Assembly (NCBI RefSeq): GCF_028453695.1
Contig: NC_135773.1
Coordinates: 10,230,001-10,294,000 of the forward strand
DNA length: 64,000 nt
Reading direction: 5' to 3'
DNA from: Augochlora pura
Lineage: Eukaryota; Arthropoda; Insecta; Hymenoptera; Halictidae
Shown here: piece after piece, positions 23,918 to 36,701 of the stretch
How positions within the stretch are numbered: position 1 is the first letter of the stretch
Layout of the letters: each line of letters begins with the position of its first letter
The notes under the pieces: generated by a model
What the model was told of the DNA's origin: nothing
What the model saw: the letters and a program-made list of their open reading frames with translations, nothing else
Databases searched by the model: none
Translations under genes and position numbers: made by a program

Positions 23918-25568
23918 TATCGTATGCACAAAAGTATTAGAGTCACTCTACGCCAAATCGATTACTTGTTTCCCCCGATTACTGGGATTTTGATCAAACT
24001 GAAATATGATATTAGGAAGAGTTTAAATTACCATTTTACTAATTTTAAATTTATTTTAAAAAACACCGGGCCCTGTAATTTTCAATGTACCCCCTGACAT
24101 AACCTGACAACGTGTTTTACTTCGGAATTTTTATCTCGACAACTATTGATCGTATTTAATATAAATTTTTATCCGTTGAAAAATTATTTCTACAATCTTA
24201 ATAATCATAAATAAATTCTTACTCGTCGAATACGGGTTCGAGGTCGCGTTTTTTAAAAAATTCGAGAAAAATACTACCGTATTCTACTAACCTATTAACA
24301 TAAAGATAATATTGGCTAAGATATTTTAATTTCAGCGTTATTGCGAGAATACGACTCTCTCTCTATCTCTCGATATTCCTTGATATTCCCTCTTCGGTAT
24401 CCCCGTGTGTGCCGTGAGGAGAGCACCGAACGTTCCTCGCGTTTCGACTCCGCGGCTACGATAAGAAAGGCGATGCGAAAGTCGAAAAGGGCCTATAGAA
24501 AAGTATCGGCGATAAATCGTTGGCCGCTTCTCGCTCCTGCCTCCGATAAATTATCGATAAACGGTCCGAGTTATTGCCGGCCTTATCCTTTTCCGCGTCC
24601 GACGATTGTTGCTCGCCATCCAGCAATTAATTCTTAGCGATGCGGCGCTTTGTAATCGGCCCTTAATAGACGCGCCGGTATTTATCACCGCTTGGTTTAT
24701 AATTAAACGCCGGGCCGCGGGACGATCGGTTGCTTAATGCGAGTCGACGGGCCGCGCTGTATTTATTGCCGGCAATTCTGCGACGTCAGTGACGCTATCG
24801 CAATCTGCCGCGACGAGAGCCAAGCGCGGATTTATGAAACTTCCAGGACGCTTTCCCTATCTAACCCCAAAATTAATTGGTTCGAACTTCTCGCATTTTT
24901 TTTCCCCGACCGCTCTCCGTTCCGACACGTTCGTTTTCTTGCTCAGCATCACGTACATGGAAGCTGAACAATCGGACATTTACTTTTATGCTGCTCAGTG
25001 CAGTATTTTTCTTTCAGTTTTTTCCTCGATAATAGTAATATTATTATATAACAGTAATAGCAAATTACATTGATTTTTTGGTGCACGGAAAACATGATTT
25101 ATATATTGATCAATTAATAAATTGAAGATGGAAGTTCTATTTAATGTTGGAATTATTTTAAATACATGTTTAGGGTTTAGAATTTTTACTTTTAGAGTGC
25201 GCGTTGAATTGGTATTTTTTGCATATGTATTCAATTGCAATTGAGTCTAGTATGGAGCTGTTAATTTTAGTGTTTATATTATTGCTAAACTTTGTGTATA
25301 TATTGAATTATTATTAAATTTAGTGCATGTGTCGAATTCTGACCAAATTTATCGTTTGCATAGAATTGTTACCGAATTTATTAAACTGTTACTAAATTTA
25401 GCGTATGTAGTGAATACTAACTAAATTAAATGTACTTATTTAATTGTTATCGGTAAACTGGGTATCTCTGTGCAAAACAAAAATATTTATGAACGATTGC
25501 AAGAGACAAAAATTGAATACAAATGAATCGTTTTCTTTTTTAAGTAATTTTAATAGATTAAAAATAAT

Positions 25569-25570
<2 letters not shown>
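23918..25570. other. Gene-free stretch with degenerate AT tandem
   Basis: About 23918-24330 is AT-rich. About 24340-24960 is CpG-rich with spurious open frames. About 25250-25440 holds a loose tandem of a motif like TGAATTNTTACTAAATTTAGTGTATGT with a period of about 40 bp. No gene was recognised. Confidence 0.5.

Positions 25571-25614
<44 letters not shown>
25571..25614. repeat. (TA)n microsatellite
   Basis: Uninterrupted AT/TA dinucleotide run of about 44 bases. Confidence 0.95.
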
Positions 25615-25619
<5 letters not shown>

Positions 25620-26884
25620 TGTCTTTACAATTTCATATTTCCACTAGACATATTCGCTCTAAATGCACAAGATCCACAATCACGTTACGACTATACTAAT
25701 CGTACGTATTGTGATTTAGTTGTTAAGCGTCCGTATCGCGCTCATTGCATTTAAATTGATAAATGCTACGATCTCGTTTACTCGTGCAAAATTACATTTG
25801 TCACAGCGATACAGAAATAACTGACGCGATTAACGAGCCAAGTATGTTCGAAACACTTCGCTCGATTCTCACACGAAACGAACACAGATGACAGATGACT
25901 GGTTATTATTGGACCATGAATATTTACGGCGGCATTTCAAGAAACTGGAACTAAGTAAATTTCATTTCCCGTTCCACTGGTCCCGTTTGACAAAAAATAA
26001 CCTGGAATTATATCAATGCTCGTTAAACATTTCAGATCACTTGTCTAACCGCGAAAACGTTATGGAATACCTGCGGTAGCGGTGATCCAGCCACCGCAAA
26101 TAAATGTCTCGAATTAATACAGAAATATTTGTCTAAACCGTGCAACGAGACGAGGGAAATAACAGGATATACATAAATACCAAGAATAGTGGTCAATTTA
26201 ATGAAACGGACTTAATTACGTCTGTACTTAATTTCGACTGCCCGCCGCTGATTGTAACGAATACGCGTTCCCCGCATCCAGAGCGAAAAATGAAATTTCA
26301 AGCGTGTCCGTACGCGAATAAACGCGAAAGAACATTTAATATTTCCCGGTATTCACTGCGAAAATATAAATGGTTGTTAAACGGCCGGTATAATGCAAAT
26401 GGAAGAAAATAATGAATTAGCACTTTACTTAAAGGCGAGCGTTTTACGAGCGTTCCCCGCGCATTCCACGAAATTTCCTGTTCGAGGAATAAATTCGATA
26501 TACCCGGTGGTTTCTTTTCAGCGATTCCCATTTTCCACGCATCAGAAACCGCAACCTTCCATGTAACGTCCATGTAATTAGCGGTAATTTATCGTCACAT
26601 TAAATATCGTAAAATGCTACAACATTTAAAGCAGACCTGGCCAACGCTATTTTAGAGGCTAATAAAATCGCGACAATCGCCGACGTTCTCAAACACTCGG
26701 CGAATCCGAATATCAATTTACGAGTGATCGTTGAAAACAATGTAAGCAATAACAATGCAATTTTCTAGGAAAAAGAATAAAACGCTGCTATCTTCGAATT
26801 ATTAATAAAACTGACTTATTTTTGTGTTTGCACGAAACTAAATTCGCAATGGTTTAAGTACGTAACAAAGTTTTGTTATTTCTT
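25615..26884. other. Gene-free stretch
   Basis: Mixed composition. Short open frames (25888-26079, 26140-26412) have no recognisable domain or splice structure. Nothing else is supported. Confidence 0.5.
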
Positions 26885-27018
26885 ACAATAATAATTTANN
26901 NNNNNNNNNNNNNNNNNNNNNNNNNNNNNNNNNNNNNNNNNNNNNNNNNNNNNNNNNNNNNNNNNNNNNNNNNNNNNNNNNNNNNNNNNNNNNNNNNNTA
27001 ATAATAATAATAATAATG
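26885..27018. repeat. (TAA)n microsatellite interrupted by a 100-N gap
   Basis: AATAATAATTTA precedes the N run (26899-26998), and TAATAATAATAATAATAAT follows it. The gap is therefore probably an unassembled TAA repeat. The true length is unknown. Confidence 0.9.
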
Positions 27019-30000
27019 CAATTGAAGGCATCGATGCGACAGGATACTTTTTCTTCAATTTTCGTCGTTGCACCGCGGAATCACTTACACGTTTAGCACC
27101 GCAACAGATTTCGCCAGTTCCCAGGGAACGGAAAGGTTTCGGAGTCCCCTATGGAAACTCCATTTCTGCAATCACTTCCATCAGCCGACGCAATTATCTA
27201 TCGTTTTAGTTTGCCAATATGTTGAGCCGCGGGCTAACAGTGACGTGCTATTTTTTCCGATTTTCGTCGAAAAATTGTTCGATAACGTGCCAATTTCGAC
27301 GTATACGCGGCCCCTTCTCGCGCCAAACACTCGATATTCTATTAATTTGTCAATTTGAGGAATGTCGGTCAATTTGCGCGACGGACTACTGTAACCGGTC
27401 CATCGTTTCGCAATTTCTTTCCGGAGTTCCGCCGACGAGTTCTGTGTATGCCGTGGGTAACTCGATAATAGCTTAATACATCGCTGGAACAGCGAATTCG
27501 CAAAAGGCCGGAGAAATGAACGCTATTAGGTATTTAGATGGGTCTATTACCGAGACAAATTTTTTCGTTGTCCGTCCTTGATAAAAGAGTTTTCGTCATC
27601 TGCTCGGATATCCGATGCGGAACCGCGTGGTCATTGATCGATACATAAATGCTTTCCATCCGGCCGGACGAAACGAGTTCCGTTCAAAGCGACCTCTCGA
27701 TCGAAATAAACGTGTTACTTAAAACTAATGTCTTTAGTTTCGGGTATCGGGCAAAATTATTTTCTCTTCAACTCGTTAGATTGTTCCTCTTCGAAAGGAC
27801 ATTGTATTAGTTACTGATATCAACTTTCTATTAATTTTTGGTTATTATTTCCATTCAATGCATTATCCTTCCTTACTGTCTTACTCGTTTTATATGTTTG
27901 ATAAGTATCTATTTAAATATTTTATACAGAATAGCTAATTTTATAACTATACTTTTATAACTATACCTTTATATTATATTTCTTAACAAGGGGAGTTTTC
28001 TTCAACTGTAGTTCATTGTAATCGAGGTAGACGAATTTTATTTTGCATACAATTCTGCTGTCCACGAATCACAGTTAATCATAAGAATCACTAAAAATAT
28101 TAAAATTTCGTATATTCGTCTTTGTTATAAATAGCAACTTTATGGAATATTCTTTATTCCTTACAACGATGAATTAATCCTTCAATATTAATAAAGAAAG
28201 CGTGTATTATTACTATGGACATATTTTCATGTTTTTTTTATTCAAATTAAACCTTTCACTTTCGACAACTTGTTTTTTTCCACGAGACATAAGAACGCAA
28301 TAAAAGAACTTAAAACGTTTCATAACTCTTTCGTTCGGTAATGAACACATAATCGTATAATCAGCTGAGTTAAAAGTAATTTACCTGGTAAAAGAAGTAC
28401 ACGAGCAGAAGAGCTCAACAATGTGGAGATAATTATAACACCTTATAATCATTGCCGTAGAGTATTTCCCAGGGTCGAATACAGAAATATATACGGAAAC
28501 AAAAGAAGCTGTCAGTGTGTTTGTCTTCGGAAAGAAACGGAAGAATGGGGAAAGGAATTCCCGGCAGAGATGCAGAAAATTACGTAAGGGGATGGAGAGC
28601 AGGGAGCGATTCGTAGGACGGTGTGCGTGACGAAGGAAAAAAAGGGAAAACGGGCGAGGACGCGTAAAGGAATGAACGCGCGGCGCAAACCGCGGGAATA
28701 AAAAAAAAAAAGAAGCGAAGGCATGAAAAGTCGGCGGGACTGCTTCCGTGGCGGCAAATAGAGATGGAAACGCGGTGAGAAACAACCACCGCGGAAAGTG
28801 ACCAAATAAACAGAACGGGTACGCAAAGAAAGGGAAAGTCAAGACGCGAAGGGAGGCCGGGCAAAGGGACGAAAATAAAAGAATGGCAAACTGTCTCGTG
28901 TGAAAGCCATCGAGCTCGGCAGCAAACAAACGATGGTCATACCTCTGCTTCCGCGCCTGCTGAACAAAGATGAACCCGTGAACCGTCAACGGTTCCAATA
29001 ATTCATTTTTCGCATGATAAGATGACAGTGACTATTATGAAACACTAGAAACAATAGCACGAATATTACGATAATTTGGACTGAACATTGTTCTTTACAA
29101 ATCCGTTCACGCGGATACAGCAAATTCTCCCGAATTATATCTCCACTTATAAACGAAAATTAACTTCGGAAGGATGGATACAATTATTCGACAAAGCTTG
29201 AATAATCGCATACCCGTATTCGGGTGTTTTAATAGATGGCTTTCGCGTTTCTAATCATTTAAAGTAAAATAAGATTTAGAAATATAGACTTTAAAAATAA
29301 CTCGGGTTAGACATTTTCGGGGCTCGTTCGGTTCAGCGTAAAAATAAAATAAAATCTAGCCAACCTCGCTGGTCTCTCGAACGAAACAACCGAAAGCGGA
29401 TTCGATGCGACGTAAAAATTGTTCAACGATTTGAAATATTTTTCCGTGCTTCGCGAAGTCCAAACACGATGCTCCTGTTTATATACGCCGGAGAAACGAA
29501 ATTTGAGCATCGCCCCAGCCTTTGATATAAAATTTTCCCGTTAATACGTCCGCATTCGTTACACCGGCGTGTTTCCGCGTTACGGCTGGCATTCGCGGCG
29601 TAGCTAGTGTTCGGATAATCACATTGGAACACAAAGCGAAATGCGGGCAACAATTGAAATATTTACACGGAATATTTTTGCCCGCGATAATAATGGAAAA
29701 AGGTCGCGGAAGGGAACACGGGCGCCGGTTCCCGCTAAATAGAATTTCATTTTCGCGTTCTTGAAAAGCCGATTCGGGGAAGGCCGCCTCGTTAACGCGG
29801 CTTCGTTAGCTCTTGAACGATTGCCGCTTCGACAGTCAGTTAATCGCTCAATGTGCCCGGTTTCCTTTTCTTTTTTGCAAATTTAAAGGGAGGATTTAAA
29901 AGGACGTTCCCCGGTGCAGAAGTTCTACGTTTTGCACGTTTTGTCTGAACGGGAGACGTCGCGTCGACGACTGAAATTGCTAATTGAATACGATTTCGTG

Positions 30001-30822
30001 TTCAGCAGAGCAATGTTTTCCTCTCTGAATGATCAAATAAACGCGTGTCACGGCGGAGGACGGAGGTATTTTCTGCGATTGGAGCAAGAATAATAACCGA
30101 GTCATGTTTCATGCATTGTTTAGTTCCATTTAACAATATTTAGGATAAATATTTATAAACACCTAGAACTTCGTTTACAATGATATTTTATATTTGTCTA
30201 ATTTGTATTATAAAATTTGTTTCAACAATTTATGATACGAAAAGCAACACGATCACTTAGGCCATTTTCGCTTTAAGCAAGAACGGGAACAATGAGATCT
30301 CGTCACTCTTCAATACGCGCGATATTGATAATGACAAATACAGCTTCTCAAACAAAAAGGCTTTGTTAAAGGCTGTGTCAGTGCCAATTAACCGTTCATG
30401 CAAAAATGAGCAACAATGAACAGAGATTAAGAAATTGAACAAATATAGATCTGATACGTATTCAAACTTCGTTCAATGAAACATGTCTGATAATATGACG
30501 GTTTCGACAATCGGGCAGTTCATATGTCCAATACGAGCTCACAAATTCGTATCTCGACCTGTACTTGTCAATTTCGATGAGTACATATGTACATTTAGAA
30601 TCGCGCATGACCCTATTTAGTTATGCAGATTGCCAACAAATAAACGGACTTCTACTAGGCTAAGTGGATTAATTACGTCCGGAATTATCGACGTAATCAT
30701 TATGCGAATAATTTTATCCCTATTTTATATTATCTCTATTCGAACAAAGAATTATGCGAACGATTGATTCGAATAATAAATTAATTCTTTATTCGAATAA
30801 ATAGGTACAATAATACTTGACT
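27019..30822. other. Gene-free stretch
   Basis: About 27060-27700 is CpG-moderate. About 27720-28380 is AT-rich. About 28500-28990 is purine-rich on the plus strand, giving Phe/Ser/Arg-rich frames on the minus strand (28381-28998) that look compositional. About 29300-30100 is CpG-moderate, with a CAGTCAGTTAATCGC phrase near 29832. About 30100-30820 is AT-rich. No conserved exon was recognised. Confidence 0.5.
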
Positions 30823-31061
30823 AAAATCAAATAAAATTAAATCAAATCAAATAGAGTCAAATGAAATCAAATGAAATGAAATCAAATAGAGTCAAACCAA
30901 ATCAAATGAAATGAAATCAAATAGAGTCAAATGAAATGAAATCAAATCAAATAGAGTCAAATGAAATGAAATCAAATCAAATAGAGTCAAATCAAATCAA
31001 ATCAAATAGAGTCAAATCAAATCAAATCAAATCAAATAGAGTCAAATCAAATCGAATGAAA
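30823..31061. repeat. AAATC/AAATG minisatellite with 30-bp higher-order unit
   Basis: Pentamers AAATC and AAATG are punctuated by AGAGTC. The 30-base combination beginning AGAGTCAAATGAAATGAAAT occurs back to back at 30923-30952 and 30953-30982. Flanking units add or drop pentamers. Non-coding. Confidence 0.9.
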
Positions 31062-31655
31062 TATTCGACTAGAAAGTACACGTCTGGATAATTATCTTAG
31101 ATAAATATTAGTCTGAAGCCATTCGTCGAATAATGCCCAACTCTGTGGGAGGTGCGGGGTCCCACTTGAAGGAACGAAATCGCCGGACCGCTGCGGCCCG
31201 CGCGGCGCCGAGGGAAGAAATTTTCCAGAACGTCTGACCTACGAGCAGACTCGCAGTTTTACTGTCCGACGGCCAATCGCGTCTGCCACTCGTCGGGGGC
31301 CGGGCAGTAAAATCCTTAAGTGCCAGGAAACGCGTCGAATAAATTTCGTCGGAGAGGCTTGCACCGGCGCATGTTTCGTCTGGGTCTGGGGGATCGAAAC
31401 GACACCGTTTACGCGTCTACGTGTTCCCCGGTATGTGTTATCAGTCGACGGCTGACGGAACCGTCGACGAGACTCATTTCGTGACGCTTCGAACAGCCCC
31501 CGTAAGCCGTGTACCTCGCGAACACGATGGGCGATCCCATGGATCCATTGCGAATTTCAACTATTGGATGAGTCGAGTACACCGGCTTCTATTCTCGTGA
31601 AATAATTAGATTCCACGTGTTTCTTTATTTATGTTCTGTGTACTTTTTCTTTGTC
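31062..31655. other. CpG-rich gene-free stretch
   Basis: About 31140-31560 is GC-rich unique sequence with no recognisable exon. Nothing else is seen. Confidence 0.5.
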
Positions 31656-31905
31656 TTAACCCCTTGCCGTATACCATTTTCCTTGCAATTACTATGATTA
31701 GAATATTTTCAATCGCACTAATTTCTTAGAAGAAAAAGGAATTTTATATTTATTGTGTGTTGACATCTACTCGAATGTTTAAGTATTGGTGTCAAGAGAA
31801 TAAAATTTTATTCCTACTTAAAGGAATTAATGAACGTTCATACCTAACAGCTTATTGGTATTTTCCGTCACGGGTCTGTCTCGTTAAAGTACGGCAAGGG
31901 GTTAA
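31656..31905. mobile_element. TTAA-bounded MITE, family E copy 1
   Basis: A 250-bp element with 16-bp inverted termini TTAACCCCTTGCCGTA. Internal phrases (TTTCTTAGAAGA, TTTATTGTGTG, TACTCGAATGTTTAAGTATT) align with 62369-62610. Non-coding; TTAA at both ends. Confidence 0.9.
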
Positions 31906-34900
31906 GATACGCGCCCTTCCTCTGAGGTTATTAGCAATATACAATTTTTGTTTACAGAGAACTTATTAAGTACTGCGAAGAGATCTACAATAGTCCACCT
32001 TTTAAAACGCGATAACTTTCTTAAGACTGGATCAAACGAGTTAAATTATTCTTTTATAACATGGAAGAACTACTCCACTAGACAATGACTAAAATACCTT
32101 TTTCTTTTTTAATTTTGATATTACTTGGAACGACAAAAACGATAAAAGACAGTTATTATGTTGTAATTTGTACAATATTGTAATTACATATTATAAACAG
32201 GAGATCAACGGGGAAATAAATATTGATTGATGCGCAGTAGAAACTGATATATTATCGTTATTTCTGAAAAATGTCTTCCTTATTATTCCGCGGTCGCTGA
32301 ATCGTTTTATTTTATTTTCGAATATCTGATGCTACGAGTTGCCGCGATTATTTAGGTTTATTTACAGTCATGGAAACTCTATTGTAGATCATTTCGTTCG
32401 GCTGAATCGAGCTTCTGCGAATCCTCGTGGTTTCCTCGTATTCTGTGGCGCACCCTCTGAAATGTCGAGCGGCTTTCACTTCGTCTTGCGTAATCGGACC
32501 GCGAGAATTGTACGATGCTGACTGATGTCTTCGACTTGTCACGCTTGGTGCGCTAATTAACCCTTTTAAGCGGCTAGCAACAGTATCTGAATTCGAATAT
32601 TGCCCTGACATTTTACTTGATAACGGTTGCGTAAGAATCAGCATCTGATTGATACAACTACAATGATTTGTCCATACATACAGTAACTGTACTCTCTCTC
32701 TCTCTCTTTGAATGCAGTGCTAGCAATAGTGAACAAACTTTGAAACAGGGCACGAATAACTACATGATTTTAGATTTCAATAAAATACTCAGCATGCATA
32801 CAAATTACCGTGATCTATCACAGATATCTTTTCTTAAAATACGAGCTTTTATTCTTTTTTTTCACCATTTCAAATAATAACGAAATGAGTAAAAAAGCAT
32901 TTTAGTCATTGTCTAGTATATCTAAAAGAAATTCCAGCCATTCGGTGCAGTTTTAAAAAAGTTATCGTGTATTAAAAAATGCGCGATTACCTTTTCTAAC
33001 CACTGTTCGTATTTATTACTTTAAAGTTGCGTCGATCGCTAGAATTTGTATCGCAACGCCGAATAAGAAGATGCGAATAACAATGCAGTTGACCCGAAAC
33101 GTTGCACCGTCGCACCGACGCATCTCTAACCCCGCTTCCTCCGTGCTCGGAAGATTCGGACGCGGCGAAACTCGTGTCGCATCGCCGCGCCGCCGAAAGC
33201 GATCTTCCGCGCCAGGAAGCAGCTGTTGCCCGCAAGAATACAAGAGCAACCGACGTGGGTAAACAAGCGAGCGAATTGCTCGTACACACGGTCGATGGTC
33301 GCGAGGATCGATGTGTGTGTGTGCGAGCCCGATGCAACAGCTTCGGTCCGCTCGGAGCATTCGGGTATCGGCGAAACATTGAAAATGCATTACATCGTAG
33401 AACCAAAAGCAGCCATGTGAAGCTGGCCGTCGAACCCGGCCTTAGAACCCGGTAAATTAATCATTTCCCAGCGTTTTATTCGATGCTCGATTTCCTGTAA
33501 ATCAGCCAGCATAATAGTCGGCTAAAAGCTGATAATGTGGTACAACCCCGAAAGCCTCTCGCGAACTGATATCAGTCGATGAATACAAAAATGTGAAAGA
33601 CAAAAGATCTTTTAAAGGTCAAAAGATCTCCTAATAAGTAGTCGATGTGGGTATCATCTTTTTTATAGAGACTGTCGAGCTACAGCTAAAGTTTTCTTGG
33701 ATCATCAGAAGTGACGGAGGTATTCGACTGATTAATTTGATTGGTTCACCCTGTATAGTTTTGACGTCATCATAGTTTTAGGATTTATTAATCTCTCAAA
33801 CTTTGTTATTCAAACTTTATTATTAGTTACTATTAACTAGTTATTATTAAATTATTATCATTTATATTGTTAATGTACATGCGAACGATCGATTGTACGC
33901 AACGCTTGTTGTATATCAATTGCTGCCTAACTAAAAAGAAACCAGATCGATAAAAAAGGTAATAACACGTTTGGGTTCCTAGGAACAAATAACGATCGAT
34001 ACGAGAAATAATCGTACGCGCCACAGCAAATATATAAAATTCAGATAAGAAACATGTAACCACCGCGTCGTTTAAAAGTTACCTACCATCGAGAATAGGT
34101 TAATATTTTCGATAGGGATCTCGCGTCGTGTGCGATTTACAAGCGGCCGAGTCATTTTACTATATTTTCGTGACGTACAAATGGTAGACTGTCATTTCGT
34201 CGAAAATATTTCCTGGACATGCTAGAAGAAACATCGGAGACGGCACGAAAGAATTTTCTTTCGCGTAATGATCGGCACGTAATACGTAATTGTATAATGT
34301 CGAACGAGTTTAGAGCACGCCGGCTCGAGAAAGTGCGATCATATCGGCGATCGGAATTTAGCGTATTAAAATTACGTTTTCGGTATCTAATTCGCCGGTA
34401 ATGTTATGTAATGAATTAGAATGTAACGAGGCGTTGATTCGCAGCCAGGAAATCCTGTCCACGTTTCTTCTGGTCTCCCGGCTAACGTTAGCCGTCGATC
34501 AAAGCGCGCATGTTTCCATTTTCCACGTTTTGCTTTTCACGGGAACGTTGATTGATTGTGCGTGAGCCTCACGCAACGAGGAAACCGGAGAATACATATT
34601 TTCTTGGGGGGTTCAGCACCTCTTCAGTATGCAGAGCTATTAACTTCTGACCTGGTATACCTTCGCCCGTTCAATACATGCAAGCAGATTTAATGACGCC
34701 GCGCCGAGATTTTCTGTTCCCGCGGAATTTTGTTTTGCCCGCCGAGTGTTTACTCCGCGAAATATTTCCCTCGCGTGATAATCCGGCCACCCTATTTTTA
34801 CGCGATTTTTGGTCAGCGATCCTATTCTGTAATTTATCAAGAAATATACAAAAGGTAGATTTGTAATTATCGGCTCAAAATAACTCTTACGTTTTTATTT

Positions 34901-36084
34901 ATTTATTAATGTTTTAAATTGAATGTTTTATTAGCAAATACAGAGTCGTTAAGACTTTAATTATATTTGAGCAAAATATTTATAAAACATTATATTTCTA
35001 TGTTAGAAACCGGAGAGGACAGATATGTACATAGCTTTTTCTGTTTTCATTTACATGTCAGCCGCAATGTAAAAGTTACTTTGACTTTGTAATTATTCAA
35101 CGCTCTGCAGCTAGTTTCTTTTATCTGTCACACTCTGTACATTTGCAAAAATAACTTAATGAGATGCCATATTTATATGTCTCAGGTACGATGCTTTGTT
35201 AAGTTTTTGTTTAAGTATCAGTAAATAATGTAAAAGTTACTTTGCGTATATAATTATGCACATCGCTGTAATAGTGAAATCTGTTATTTACATATTTAAA
35301 TAGGCGAAATGGAAAACAGTGAAACAATTTAAAAACACTGTTGCATCGTTTCCAACTTATTAAAATGATCAACAGGTTTCTGTGATCACTGATAATTAGA
35401 GTGTGGATTCTTTGCGTTTAAAATAAAATAGAAGATATCTGCATTCATTGTAAGAAACAGGAGTGCATATGAAATATCGGATGTTTACGTAAATATATAA
35501 AACTGTATATCTTTTTTCAAAAGCTGTTGATTTAATCAAAATGTGCCCCGTTTGCTTTACTACACCCTTTTCAACAAGATATCAATACAGAAATGCCTGT
35601 CTTAAACAAATTCTGATCTTTAGAATTAATAAACTCTGATATGGAATATTTCAGAGTGTCTTCATTTATATACTATTTAGCCCGTAGAAACTCGGGCAGA
35701 TTTTGAGCAGTTTTAGGACAATGTTGCCATTATACGTTGTTCGGCTGAGGAATGTGACAGCGACCTGTCATAAATAATGTCAGGATTAAGAGAAATAGAA
35801 CGAACCCTAGCTTGAAAAACGTAAACACTTGAGTTTTTCTTCTCTGACGTCAGCTCTCCTATGTTGCCAGTAGATTCGCCCTCGGCGCGTGGCTGTTCCA
35901 TTACAAACCGCGCGAAGCATGTTGACCAGCTCTGCGCTTGCATTTTACCGCATTTTCGTAACTTCCCCTCTACCTCTCGGACGTTAGAGACCCTTAGCGG
36001 ACGGCTGGCGGATATATCCGCCCAAAATACTACGCGCTCCAATACCCGTCGTCCACAGCGACGCTCGCCCGTCGAGCGCCGCCG
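31906..36084. other. Gene-free stretch
   Basis: About 32300-32560 and 33050-33460 are CpG-rich and open in several frames without domains; 33102-33455 plus reaches 117 codons but has no recognisable family. A transposon-like terminus CACCCTGTATA ends at 33757. A lone TTAACCCTTTTAAGCGG end lies at 32557. At 35667-35686 a 20-base string is shared exactly with the mariner MITE at 36215-36234. The rest is AT-rich. Confidence 0.5.
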
Positions 36085-36165
36085 TCCGAAACCACTTCCA
36101 CTGGAAATCTGAAATAAATCTTCTGGCTTATAGTATTTCTATCTTATGCGATAAAGTGCATTTTA
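36085..36165. mobile_element. Fragment of family D MITE, interrupted by a mariner MITE
   Basis: From TCCGAAACCACTTCCACTGG onward this aligns with 23697 onward of the family D element, including the exact AAATCTGAAATAA. The terminal TTAACCCTTTGCA is missing. The match stops where the mariner-type element begins at 36166, consistent with a later nested insertion. Confidence 0.65.
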
Positions 36166-36319
36166 TTAGGTTGGTGCATATGAATACTATATACTATTTA
36201 TCCTGTATGAACACTATATACTATTTAGCCCGTATTAATTAAATTAATAGCTTTTGTAAAAAGATATGCAGTTTTATATACTCGCTTAAAAATCCGACAT
36301 TTCATATGCACCAACCTAA
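36166..36319. mobile_element. Mariner-type MITE
   Basis: A 154-bp element with perfect 19-bp inverted ends TTAGGTTGGTGCATATGAA, flanked by TA on both sides (36164-36165 and 36320-36321). The TTAGGTTGGTGC end is characteristic of mariner-family termini. It contains a near-duplicate TACTATATACTATTTA phrase. No transposase is present. Confidence 0.9.
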
Positions 36320-36661
36320 TAAAAACATATTCCTTCTTCTACTAGCTTAAATATGGTAACAATAAAAAGATGCAACAATATCTTTAAATTCATCTATTGT
36401 TCTCACAGTTTTATACTTCTTCTAATTACCTAATAACTTTTAAATAGCAATTAGCTGCAGAATTACATAAGATAAAATGTTATATTATACAGTAATTTTT
36501 GTTAGTTAATGTGAGCAACATGACTGGTCATTTCTCGTGCCTGATGCAGACAAATTTAACTACGCGTAAATTTCCACAGACCAGTTATGATTCGCGCATA
36601 CAGGTAACGGTAATGCGTTATTCCGAATTAGTGATAATTGAAGGTGCGAAAAGTAAGTGGA

Positions 36662-36701
<40 letters not shown>

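Noticed and set aside
28381..28998. 205-codon minus-strand frame rich in Phe, Ser and Arg
   Set aside because: A purine-rich plus strand yields three overlapping minus frames; no domain, signal or splice structure was recognised.
30823..31061. CRISPR-like appearance of the repeated AAATC array
   Set aside because: There are no unique spacers; it is a simple pentamer minisatellite in a eukaryotic context.
33102..33455. 117-codon plus frame, possible 5' exon of E78
   Set aside because: There is no similarity to nuclear receptor N-termini that I can name. Neighbouring frames are equally open, and no phase 1 donor is clearly tied to it.
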